Below are positions 1 through 5,692 of a stretch of DNA of 7,132 nucleotides, piece after piece. Each line of letters starts with the position of its first letter. The first letter of the stretch is position 1. The notes beneath the pieces were generated by a model, which did no database searches, was not told the DNA's origin, and worked only from the letters and a program-made list of their open reading frames with translations. The DNA is from an uncultured Spirochaetaceae bacterium (GTDB taxonomy: Bacteria > Spirochaetota > Spirochaetia > Treponematales > UBA12059): NCBI GenBank assembly GCA_938004315.1, contig CALKWG010000239.1, positions 1-7,132 of the forward strand, given 5' to 3'. The translations under genes and the position numbers were made by a program.

Positions 1-51
1 ATACGAGATCGTATTCGGTGACTGGAGTTCAGACTGGTGCTCTTCCGATCT
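1..51. other. Illumina sequencing adapter left on contig end (artefact)
   Basis: Positions 1-9 match the 3' end of the Illumina P7 oligo, 10-17 are an 8-nt index-like stretch, and 18-51 match the TruSeq read-2 primer region ending in CTCTTCCGATCT. The only difference from the adapter I know is at 35-36, where GT reads as TG. This is library DNA, not genome. It truncates the rpsR gene that starts at 354 on the minus strand, and any reading frame crossing position 51 is artificial. The genome sequence starts at about 52. Confidence 0.97.
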
Positions 52-354
52 GAGCAGGGCCAGCGAGCGCGAGCGCTTGATGGACTGGGCCAGGGCGCGC
101 TGGTGCTTAGCGCAGGTGCCGGTGATGCGGCGGGGCAGGATCTTTCCGCGCTCGGTGATATAGCGGCGCAGGCCCTCGGGATCCTTGTAGTCGATCTTGG
201 CCTTCTGGGCGCAGAACTTGCAGACCTTCTTACGGAAGAAACCCTTGCGGCCGCCGCGGCCGCCGGGGCCGCGGTCGTCGTCGCGGCGCGAGTCGTCCCG
301 GCGAGAATCGTCGCGGGGCTGCCTATCGTCTCTGCTCTGGTTCATATCGGACAT
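52..354 (-). CDS. rpsR: 30S ribosomal protein S18 (3' end lost to adapter)
   Basis: S18 of the small ribosomal subunit, which binds beside S6 on the platform. 101 residues are visible. About 38 N-terminal residues form an Arg/Asp-rich tail with repeated RRDDS-like units, longer than in E. coli. The conserved core follows: [12 protein letters not shown] near 37-48, [15 protein letters not shown] at 70-84 and [11 protein letters not shown] at the break. C45, C48, C81 and H84 form the zinc-binding set of the 'C+' type of S18. The gene stops at the adapter junction; S18 proteins normally continue only a few residues past this point (LLPF-like), so little is missing. The ATG at 354 has an AAGGAGA ribosome binding site upstream. 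It is third in the rpsF-ssb-rpsR operon, 48 nt after ssb. rplI often follows but would lie beyond the contig end. Confidence 0.96.
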
Positions 355-402
355 AGTTAATCTCCTTGTGTTTATCGCCTAACCCATACGCGGGGTCGGC
401 CT

Positions 403-891
403 TTAGAACGGGATATCGTCCGCGTAATCGTCGGGCGGATTCCCGGCGGGAGCTTGGCCCCGGCCTTGATCTTGGCCGCGCCACTCCCTGGCGCCTTGTT
501 GGCCGCCGCCTTGTTGGCCGCCCTGCCCATAGCCCGAGCCCTGCGAGGGCCCCGACCCGGCGCCCTGGCCGCCGCCTAAGAGCTGAACGGTGTTGGCGCT
601 GACGATGACCTTGGTCCGCGTCTGCCCGTCCTGCTCCCAACGGTCCTGGCGCATCGAGCCTTCGACCGCTACGAGCTTACCCTTGGTCAGGTATTGGTTG
701 AGGCTCTCGCCGGACTTGCCCCAGAGATCCACGTCCCAATAGCTGGGCTCGTCGACCCACTGGTCGCCCTTCTTGCGCCTCGTGCTCGTAGCCACCGAAA
801 AGTGGCATACGGCCTGGCCTGAGTTGGTATACTTGAGCTCGGCGTCCCTGGTGAGCCTGCCCACCAGGACGGCTATGCTTAGATCGGCCAC
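403..891 (-). CDS. ssb: Single-stranded DNA-binding protein
   Basis: SSB coats single-stranded DNA during replication, recombination and repair and recruits partners through its C-terminal tip. 162 residues, normal for the family. The OB-fold covers about 1-106 (LVGRLTRDAELKYTNSGQAV at 9-28, YWDVDLWGKS at 51-60, EGSMRQDRWEQDGQTRTKV at 77-95). Residues 107-150 are a flexible Gly/Gln-rich linker, and the protein ends in the acidic tip DDIPF (158-162), the docking site for SSB partners. The start is a GTG at 891 with a strong GGGGAGG site about 6 nt upstream. It lies 18 nt after the rpsF stop and 48 nt before rpsR, the standard bacterial arrangement. The OB-fold sequence is close to treponeme SSBs as I remember them, which is part of the case for a spirochaete. 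Confidence 0.97.
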   Translation of the reverse strand: MADLSIAVLVGRLTRDAELKYTNSGQAVCHFSVATSTRRKKGDQWVDEPSYWDVDLWGKSGESLNQYLTKGKLVAVEGSMRQDRWEQDGQTRTKVIVSANTVQLLGGGQGAGSGPSQGSGYGQGGQQGGGQQGAREWRGQDQGRGQAPAGNPPDDYADDIPF

Positions 892-909
892 GGCTAGCCT
901 CCCCTGCGC

Positions 910-1191
910 TTACTCTTCAACCTTGACGAAGAGGTACTTGAGCACGTTGGTATTGAGCTTGAACACCTTCTCGGCGGCGATGATCTTATCCGGCGCCATC
1001 TTGATGTTGAAGAGCACGTAACGGCCGCGCGGCCTGTCCTTGACGGGGTAGCTGAGCTGGCGCTCGCCCATCTCGTCTTCCTTGACGAGTTCGGCGCCCT
1101 GGTTCTTCAGCTCGGCCAGGACGGCCTCCTTGCCCAGACGGTAGAGTTCTTCTTCCGTCGGGAAGATAGTAACGAGTTCGTAGGATCGCAT
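910..1191 (-). CDS. rpsF: 30S ribosomal protein S6
   Basis: S6 binds 16S rRNA as a heterodimer with S18. 93 residues, typical length. Recognisable S6 features are the N-terminal strand MRSYELVTIFPTEEEL, the central DEMGERQLSYPVKDRPRGRYVLF (39-61) and the C-terminal VLKYLFVKVEE (83-93). The ATG at 1191 follows a GGGAGG ribosome binding site with 4 nt spacing. It is the first gene of the minus-strand operon rpsF-ssb-rpsR. A promoter fits at 1310-1339, giving a leader of about 110 nt that can form hairpins, so feedback control by the S6:S18 complex is possible. There is no sign of damage or transfer. Confidence 0.97.
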   Translation of the reverse strand: MRSYELVTIFPTEEELYRLGKEAVLAELKNQGAELVKEDEMGERQLSYPVKDRPRGRYVLFNIKMAPDKIIAAEKVFKLNTNVLKYLFVKVEE

Positions 1192-1212
1192 AATGCCTCC
1201 CTGTGGTCTATG

Positions 1213-1233
1213 ATCCGTCCCGTACGGGCGGAT
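1213..1233 (-). promoter_or_regulatory. Hairpin in the rpsF leader (candidate S6:S18 autoregulatory site)
   Basis: In the minus-strand transcript, ATCCG pairs with CGGAT (outer stem, 1233-1229 with 1217-1213) and CCC with GGG around a GTAC loop, with a single A bulged at 1218. It sits about 21 nt upstream of the rpsF start, ahead of the ribosome binding site. A second hairpin, AGCCGG/CCGGCT at 1273-1287, lies further upstream in the same leader. S6:S18 is known to repress its own mRNA in several bacteria through a CCG-containing structured leader. A CCG triplet is present here, but I could not confirm that it falls in the conserved bulge, so the regulatory role is inference. Confidence 0.4.
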
Positions 1234-1309
1234 AAGGAGAAACGGTACGCCTATAGCGGCTTCGCGGCGGCGAGCCGGCCGCCGGCTTAAGGGCGTGATG
1301 AATCGCGGC

Positions 1310-1339
1310 AGTATAGCCCGCCGGGCGGCCTTAGTTCAA
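1310..1339 (-). promoter_or_regulatory. Sigma70-type promoter for the rpsF-ssb-rpsR operon
   Basis: On the minus strand TTGAAC (1339-1334) is followed after 18 nt by TATACT (1315-1310): 5/6 matches to the -35 consensus and 5/6 to the -10. Transcription would start near 1303, leaving about 112 nt of leader before rpsF. It lies in the short gap shared with the plus-strand gene at 1439, so the two transcription units diverge. It is the best match I found in that gap. Confidence 0.6.
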
Positions 1340-1402
1340 GACCGTATCGGCACTTATAGGCTCTTCGCGCGCATCTTAGGTCGGACGGCGGGAGGGCGGG
1401 CC

Positions 1403-1431
1403 TTTACCGCCGTTCGCCGATGCAATACACT
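1403..1431 (+). promoter_or_regulatory. Candidate promoter for the 1439 gene (leaderless geometry)
   Basis: TTTACC (1403-1408), 17 nt, TACACT (1426-1431). Each box matches the consensus at 4 of 6. The predicted transcription start is about 1438, one base before the ATG at 1439. There is no Shine-Dalgarno sequence before that ATG, which fits a leaderless mRNA. The boxes are weak, so chance is possible. Confidence 0.35.
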
Positions 1432-1438
1432 TGTCCCT

Positions 1439-1882
1439 ATGGCTCATATGATCCATTACCAGGACGACCTCTATATCGCCGAGAGCCTAGCCGCCGCGCT
1501 CGAAGCCGCGGCCAAGCTCAACCCGGACCCCGAGATCCTCGGCGAGGCGGTATCGGGCATGGCGCGTGACTTGGACGTTCTCTTACGACGCCTCGCCGAG
1601 CTCATCGCCTCGAACTCCCATTTAGTCGAACGGCTCGAATATATCCGGCTACTCTCCATGTGTACCAGGCGATCGGCCGAAGCCTTGACGGGCTTGTTAC
1701 GGCCTGATCACAGCTTAGCGGATTTCTTAGCCAGCTCGGCGGATGAGCTTCGGCGGATAGCCGAACGGCACGAGGCCTTGTCGTCGGAGCTATCGGAGCT
1801 CCTGCGCGCGGCGATCGCCGACGGTACGGCGGACGAGGACCTGGTATCGGGAGACGAGCTGTCGCAGCTGCTTAAGGCCTAG
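1439..1882 (+). CDS. Conserved-looking helical protein of unknown function
   Basis: I do not recognise this protein. From the ATG at 1439 it is 147 residues, almost entirely helix-forming: Ala/Leu/Glu-rich stretches at 13-27, 34-70 and 97-126 with hydrophobic residues spaced like packed helices or a short coiled coil. It has no signal peptide, no membrane segment and one cysteine (C75). The acidic tail ends GDELSQLLKA. The N-terminus MAHMIHYQDDLYIAESL looks like a genuine folded start. The frame stays open upstream to a GTG at 1295, but that stretch encodes a basic, unprotein-like sequence and contains the rpsF promoter, so I prefer 1439. There is no ribosome binding site before 1439, and a promoter-like pair 7-8 nt upstream suggests leaderless translation. 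It converges on coaX, 24 nt away. It may be lineage-specific to spirochaetes (inference). Confidence 0.72.
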   Translation: MAHMIHYQDDLYIAESLAAALEAAAKLNPDPEILGEAVSGMARDLDVLLRRLAELIASNSHLVERLEYIRLLSMCTRRSAEALTGLLRPDHSLADFLASSADELRRIAERHEALSSELSELLRAAIADGTADEDLVSGDELSQLLKA

Positions 1883-1906
1883 CGGGCCCAAGCTCGGAAC
1901 CGCCTT

Positions 1907-2668
1907 TTAGAAGAGATAGGGCTCCATGGCCGCGAGGCCGTCCAGGGTCAGGTTCGGCTCGACGGCGTCGAAGGCGTCGGTGAGCCCGGCGAGCACCCGG
2001 CAGAGCCCGCCGGTGGCGACGACCTTGGCCCCGCCTAGCTCGGCCTTCATGCTCGCTACCAAGCGTTCCACGAGCCCCGTATAGCCGAGCACGACGCCCG
2101 CCTGTATGGCCTGCACCGTATTCTTACCCAGGGCCGAGGCCGGCGCCTCCAGCGGTACGACGGGCAGCTGGGCCGTGGCGTTGGACAAGGAACCGGCGGC
2201 GGTGCCGAGCCCCGGCGCGATGGCGACGCCTGCTATGGCGCCGCTTCCGTCCACCGCGGTGAAGGTCAGCGCCGTGCCGAAGTCAACCACGAGGCATGCC
2301 TCGTTGAAGAGAGTCCAGGCGCCCATGGCGTCGGCCACGAGGTCGGCGCCGATCTCATCCGACGCGATGACCTTGATGGGCAGGCGGCCGTAGGTCGACG
2401 GGTTGAGGAGCGCCGGCTCCGTGCCGAAGACGTGGCTCGCCATCTTACCTACGGACGCGGTCAGCTGCGGCACGACCGAGCTGATGATGACCCGGTCGAC
2501 CTTGGTCGGCTCGACCCCGCGGTCCTTGAGCACGGCGCTGACGACGACGCCATATTCGTCCTCGGTCTTGCCGGCGACCGTGCGTATTCTGAAGCTGTCG
2601 GTCAGCCGGCCGGCCTCGTAGACCCCGCCGACGATATTGGTGTTTCCCGCGTCGATAACGATGAGCAT
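1907..2668 (-). CDS. coaX: Type III pantothenate kinase
   Basis: Phosphorylates pantothenate to 4'-phosphopantothenate, the first committed step of coenzyme A synthesis, in the cytoplasm. CoaX enzymes belong to the ASKHA fold and need a monovalent cation. 253 residues from the ATG at 2668, the usual length. Motifs: phosphate-binding DAGNTN (6-11), SSVVP (63-67), GADLVADA (107-114), VVDFGTALTF (127-136, with the second phosphate-binding Asp), ATGG (218-221) and LDGL (242-245). Many CoaX proteins read GADR where this one has GADL, a possible lineage trait. The frame is open for 50 more codons upstream, but that stretch covers a tandem repeat and a promoter, and the family starts at MLIVIDAGNTN. 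No ribosome binding site precedes the ATG; a TTGACA/GATAGT promoter ends just before it, so the mRNA is probably leaderless. Divergent from hisS. Confidence 0.95.
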   Translation of the reverse strand: MLIVIDAGNTNIVGGVYEAGRLTDSFRIRTVAGKTEDEYGVVVSAVLKDRGVEPTKVDRVIISSVVPQLTASVGKMASHVFGTEPALLNPSTYGRLPIKVIASDEIGADLVADAMGAWTLFNEACLVVDFGTALTFTAVDGSGAIAGVAIAPGLGTAAGSLSNATAQLPVVPLEAPASALGKNTVQAIQAGVVLGYTGLVERLVASMKAELGGAKVVATGGLCRVLAGLTDAFDAVEPNLTLDGLAAMEPYLF

Positions 2669-2675
2669 GGGCGCT

Positions 2676-2704
2676 ACTATCGCGCCGCCCGGGCCGGCTG
2701 TCAA
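2676..2704 (-). promoter_or_regulatory. coaX promoter, predicted to give a leaderless mRNA
   Basis: On the minus strand, a perfect TTGACA (2704-2699), a 17-nt spacer and GATAGT (2681-2676). The start of transcription is expected at about 2669, one base before the coaX ATG at 2668. No Shine-Dalgarno sequence lies between promoter and ATG, and there is no room for one. The -35 box overlaps the edge of the 13-bp tandem repeat. Confidence 0.62.
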
Positions 2705-2740
2705 GCCGAGCTGCCAAGCCGAGCTGCCAAGCCGGGCTGA
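2702..2740. repeat. Three tandem copies of a 13-bp unit upstream of coaX
   Basis: Units of CAAGCCGAGCTGC at 2702-2714 and 2715-2727 are identical; the third at 2728-2740 (CAAGCCGGGCTGA) differs at two bases. A partial echo, GAGCCGAAACGG, follows at 2742. The array directly abuts and slightly overlaps the coaX -35 box and lies about 30 bp from the hisS -35 box on the other strand. It could be an array of regulator sites or a simple slippage repeat. Confidence 0.85.
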
Positions 2741-2767
2741 CGAGCCGAAACGGGCGACGGCCCGCGC

Positions 2768-2797
2768 TTGCCTAGCCGCGCCGCTTTCTGCGATAAT
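2768..2797 (+). promoter_or_regulatory. Candidate hisS promoter with extended -10
   Basis: TTGCCT (2768-2773), 18 nt, GATAAT (2792-2797), preceded by TGC at 2789-2791, which makes an extended -10 (TGn). Transcription would start near 2804 and leave a leader of about 85 nt before hisS. It is the best plus-strand match between coaX and hisS. Confidence 0.5.
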
Positions 2798-2819
2798 TCG
2801 AGCGGTCAAACAGGCCATA

Positions 2820-2837
2820 GCGCCGCATAATCGGCGC
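2820..2837 (+). promoter_or_regulatory. Small hairpin in the hisS leader
   Basis: GCGCCG (2820-2825) pairs perfectly with CGGCGC (2832-2837) around a CATAAT loop. No U-run follows, so it is not a simple terminator. There are no T-box landmarks. A role in hisS control is only a possibility; in DNA this GC-rich, a 6-bp stem may be chance. Confidence 0.3.
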
Positions 2838-2889
2838 GGGCCGTAGCGGCTACCCCGATACCCGGGCGATATACCACGAGGAGCCAGCC

Positions 2890-4203
2890 ATGAGCGATAT
2901 CATTCAACCCAGGGTCCTTAAGGGTTTTAGGGATTTCCTCCCCGAGGCCGAGATCGAACGCGCGGCCATGATGGAGAAGCTGGCCGGCGCCTTCCGCTCC
3001 TACGGCTTCGTACCCATCGATACGCCGGCGCTCGAATACGCCGAGATACTCCTCGGAAAGGCCGGCGGCGAGACGGAGAAGCAGGTCTATCGCTTCAAGG
3101 ACGCCGGCGGGCGCGACGTCGCCATGCGCTTCGACCTGACCGTGCCCTTCGCCCGCTTCATGGCGGAGCACGTCGCCGAGCTCTACCTGCCGTTCAAGCG
3201 CTACCATATGGCCAAGGTGTGGCGAGGCGAGAATACCCAGCGCGGCCGCTATCGCGAGTTCGTGCAATGCGATTTCGACATCGTCGGCGTCGATAACGCC
3301 GCCGCCGATTTCGAGATACTCTCGGTCATCCGGAGCGCCATGACGGCGCTCGGCGCCGCCGATAGCACCGTCCGCATGAACAACCGCGGCGTGTTCAACC
3401 GCTTCCTTACTCGCTTAGGCGTCGCGGAGCGCTCGGTTGAAATACTCAGGACCGTGGATAAACTGGCTAAAATAGGGCCGGAGGAGACGCGCTCCCAACT
3501 GGCCGAGCTGGCCGGCGCGACGGCGGCGGACGAGCTCATGGCCTTCATACGCGCCGACGAGGCTTTCGGCGCCACGTTGGATCGGATCGAGCGCCTGGCC
3601 GGCGGCCCGGCCGAGGACAGCGATCGCCTGCGCGAGATCTACGCCATGGCCCAGGCTTGCGGCATAGCCGACAAGGTCGTCTTAGACCCGAGCATAACGC
3701 GCGGCCTCGATTACTATACCGGCGTCGTCTTCGAGACCTTCCTAGACGCCATGCCCGAATTGGGCTCGGTATGCTCGGGCGGCCGTTACAACGACCTGGC
3801 GTCCCTCTACACCAAGCAGCGCCTCCCGGGCGTCGGCGCCTCGGTCGGCATGGACCGATTCCTGGCGGGCATGGAGGCTTTAGGTCGGCCAAGCCGCCGC
3901 GGGTCGTACAGCCGCGCGCTCGTCATGAACTTGGACGACGCGTCGGCCGTCGACTACCAAGCCGCCGCCGCCTCGTTGAGGGCGGCGGGCATAGCCTGCG
4001 AAGTGTTCCCCGAGCGCCGTAAGCCGGCCCAACAGTTCTCGTACGCCGAGAAGAAGGGCATAGCCTTCGCCCTGATCCGCGGCGAGGAGGAGAAAGCCCG
4101 CGGCGTCTGGACCTTGCGGGAGCTGGCGACCCGCAAGAACGACGATTTCGACGGGCTCGCGGCCCTGACGGCGGCGCTCAGCAGCGTCGCGTCGGAGGCC
4201 TAG
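2890..4203 (+). CDS. hisS: Histidine--tRNA ligase
   Basis: Class II aminoacyl-tRNA synthetase that activates histidine and attaches it to tRNA-His in the cytoplasm. 437 residues, normal size. Catalytic core about 8-330: LKGFRDFLP (10-18), histidine-site RFDLTVP (80-86), motif 2 within KVWRGENTQRGRYREFVQC (109-127, with R112 the ATP-contacting Arg), a family insertion about 170-260, the HisRS signature RGLDYYTGVVFE (271-282) and motif 3 GVGASVGMDRF (314-324, Arg323). Residues about 343-430 form the anticodon-binding domain. The ATG at 2890 has a GAGGAG site 6-8 nt upstream. It is the first gene of a plus-strand cluster with a lipoprotein gene 20 nt downstream and trmB after that, so two tRNA functions flank an envelope protein. 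Of its 18 isoleucines 9 use ATA, odd for such GC-rich DNA. Confidence 0.98.
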   Translation: MSDIIQPRVLKGFRDFLPEAEIERAAMMEKLAGAFRSYGFVPIDTPALEYAEILLGKAGGETEKQVYRFKDAGGRDVAMRFDLTVPFARFMAEHVAELYLPFKRYHMAKVWRGENTQRGRYREFVQCDFDIVGVDNAAADFEILSVIRSAMTALGAADSTVRMNNRGVFNRFLTRLGVAERSVEILRTVDKLAKIGPEETRSQLAELAGATAADELMAFIRADEAFGATLDRIERLAGGPAEDSDRLREIYAMAQACGIADKVVLDPSITRGLDYYTGVVFETFLDAMPELGSVCSGGRYNDLASLYTKQRLPGVGASVGMDRFLAGMEALGRPSRRGSYSRALVMNLDDASAVDYQAAAASLRAAGIACEVFPERRKPAQQFSYAEKKGIAFALIRGEEEKARGVWTLRELATRKNDDFDGLAALTAALSSVASEA

Positions 4204-4223
4204 CGCTGGACGGAACACGCGGC

Positions 4224-4922
4224 ATGCGCAGTCGCGCGCTGTCTCGGACGCGGGGCCTCGCTCGGTCGGCGGCGCTCGCCGCCGGCTTGGCGATCGCCTT
4301 AGGCGCCTGCGCCGTCAATCCGCCGGCTATCCTGTCGCTCAGCCATCGTCTCATCGTCGCCGGCACCGCCGCGGGAACCACCGAGGAACGCCTATCTTTC
4401 TTCGCGGCCGTGAGCGACAAGGACGGGGCCGCCGACCTGGATCGCCTGGTGCTGGCCCACGACGGGGGCGAGCTCTATTGGAGTTTGGGACCCGACGACT
4501 GGCTCGTACGGCAAGAAGGATCGCGTCTCTTCATCGGCTCCAACGGCCTTAAAGCGCCCGCCGGGGAGCCTCTGCCGCGCGGACGCTACCGGGTCATGCT
4601 CTACGACTTAGCCGGCGAGGCGGCGGAGGGCTCATTCGAGCTCCTCGCGCCCGCGGGCGCTCCGTACGCCTTGCCTACGGTCGCGAAGGCCGGGCCGACT
4701 TCCGTCTTGATCGCCGACCCCTACCCTACGGCGAACGCCCTCTTCCTGGATGCGGGGCTCAAGGTCATCAAGGCGGCGCAGACGCAGCCGGGCCTGCATA
4801 CTTTAACCGCGCTCTATGGCGGCGAAGGATGGCGCGAGGCGGCGGCCTACCTGGCGGTGTACGCCTACGATCCCAGAACTGAAATAGGATTTTTATCATG
4901 GATACAAGCGATAGACCGCTGA
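4224..4922 (+). CDS. Putative lipoprotein of unknown function
   Basis: Predicted envelope lipoprotein, 232 residues. It has a textbook N-terminus: Arg-rich n-region (1-14), a hydrophobic stretch (15-28), then the lipobox LGAC (26-29), so signal peptidase II should cut before Cys29, where lipid is attached. The mature part has alternating hydrophobic/polar stretches that look like a beta-rich domain: FFAAVSDKDGAADLDRLVL (about 59-77), GELYWSLGPDDWLV (about 81-94), RGRYRVMLYDLAGE (about 120-133). There is only the one cysteine. I do not recognise the family; it may be spirochaete-specific (inference). It starts 20 nt after hisS with only a weak GGA-type ribosome site, and its last 25 nt overlap the start of trmB, so the three genes are probably co-transcribed and its translation may help that of trmB. 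Confidence 0.85.
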   Translation: MRSRALSRTRGLARSAALAAGLAIALGACAVNPPAILSLSHRLIVAGTAAGTTEERLSFFAAVSDKDGAADLDRLVLAHDGGELYWSLGPDDWLVRQEGSRLFIGSNGLKAPAGEPLPRGRYRVMLYDLAGEAAEGSFELLAPAGAPYALPTVAKAGPTSVLIADPYPTANALFLDAGLKVIKAAQTQPGLHTLTALYGGEGWREAAAYLAVYAYDPRTEIGFLSWIQAIDR

Positions 4923-5617
4923 ACGGCGCGGGCGCCTTAAGCTCTCGAAGCGGCGGCGAACGCAGCTTCGTCCTACGCTCCGGACGTATGACCGACCATC
5001 AGAAAGACGCCCTCGGCCGCCTCTATCCCGTCTACGGCGTGCCGTACGCGCCCGGCGGCCGGCTCGATCCGGACGCCTTATTCCCCGGCCACGCCGGGTC
5101 CTTCGTCGTGGAGATCGGCTTCGGCATGGGGGCGGCGACCGCTATCATAGCCCGAGAGCTCCCCGCTACGAGATTCTTAGGCATAGAGGTACATGCGCCG
5201 GGCGTCGGGAAGCTCCTCGCCGAGATCGAGACGCAAGGCCTTGAAAACCTGCGCGTCATGCGCCGTGACGCGCTCGAAGTCGTACGCGATATGCTGCCTG
5301 AAGGGAGCGTCGACGGCTTCCATGTATTCTTCCCCGACCCCTGGCCTAAGAAACGTCATCACAAGCGGCGCATCATGGGCGCCGAATTCATCCGGCTCTT
5401 GGCGTCGAGGCTTAAAAAGGGCGGCTACCTGTATTTCGTGAGCGATTGGGAGGAATACGCCGAGTGGACGCTCGAGCGCTTAGCGGCGGAGCCCCTCCTC
5501 GCGAACGCGCATGAGCGCTGGGCCCCGCGGGCGCCGTGGCGGCCGGTGACCAAATTCGAACGGCGCGCGCTCGAAGAACAGAGGCCCATACGGGAGCTAT
5601 GGTTCACACGTCTTTAA
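4898..5617 (+). CDS. trmB: tRNA (guanine-N7-)-methyltransferase
   Basis: Uses S-adenosylmethionine to make m7G at position 46 in the variable loop of tRNAs. 239 residues, typical. After a variable N-terminus (1-66): SAM-binding motif VEIGFGMG (71-78), GIEVH (95-99), the family signature FFPDPWPKKRHHKRR (144-158) whose Asp/Lys/His residues shape the active site, FVSDWEEYAEW (180-190) and the C-terminal TKFERRALE (218-226) that contacts SAM and tRNA. The ATG at 4898 lies inside the end of the lipoprotein gene (25-nt overlap, different frame), with a TAGGA site 8 nt upstream. A later ATG at residue 31 (MTDHQKDALG) could also start a protein that keeps all motifs, but it has no better site. Last gene of the hisS cluster. 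Confidence 0.97.
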   Translation: MDTSDRPLNGAGALSSRSGGERSFVLRSGRMTDHQKDALGRLYPVYGVPYAPGGRLDPDALFPGHAGSFVVEIGFGMGAATAIIARELPATRFLGIEVHAPGVGKLLAEIETQGLENLRVMRRDALEVVRDMLPEGSVDGFHVFFPDPWPKKRHHKRRIMGAEFIRLLASRLKKGGYLYFVSDWEEYAEWTLERLAAEPLLANAHERWAPRAPWRPVTKFERRALEEQRPIRELWFTRL

Positions 5618-5653
5618 ATCCGTAGTCCGGGGATGCGGCCGTACCCGTAGGGC

Positions 5654-5673
5654 GGCGCGTCGGCTGACGCCCC
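5654..5673. terminator. Imperfect hairpin between convergent genes
   Basis: GGCGCGTC (5654-5661) can pair with GACGCCCC (5666-5673) around a GGCT loop, with one C-C mismatch. It lies in the 75-nt gap between the ends of trmB (plus) and the zinc-ribbon gene (minus), where a shared terminator would be expected. No T-run follows on either strand, so it is not a standard intrinsic terminator. Confidence 0.3.
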
Positions 5674-5692
5674 ACCGGAAGCGTGGCCAGAA

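Noticed and set aside
37..360. 107-codon plus-strand open frame over the contig start
   Set aside because: It starts inside the adapter and runs antisense to rpsR, which has clear S18 motifs.
1295..1438. N-terminal extension of the 1439 protein to a GTG at 1295
   Set aside because: The extra 48 residues are basic and unlike the rest, and the stretch holds the rpsF promoter. An AAGGG near 1289 keeps it as a minor alternative.
1883..1906. Terminator between the 1439 gene and coaX
   Set aside because: Only a 4-bp GGCC pairing and a short T-run are present; too weak to call.
2669..2818. 50-residue N-terminal extension of CoaX
   Set aside because: It consists of translated tandem repeat and promoter; CoaX proteins begin at the strand MLIVIDAGNTN.
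2806..3267. 153-codon minus-strand frame antisense to hisS
   Set aside because: Shadow of a GC-rich gene; the plus strand is unmistakably HisRS.
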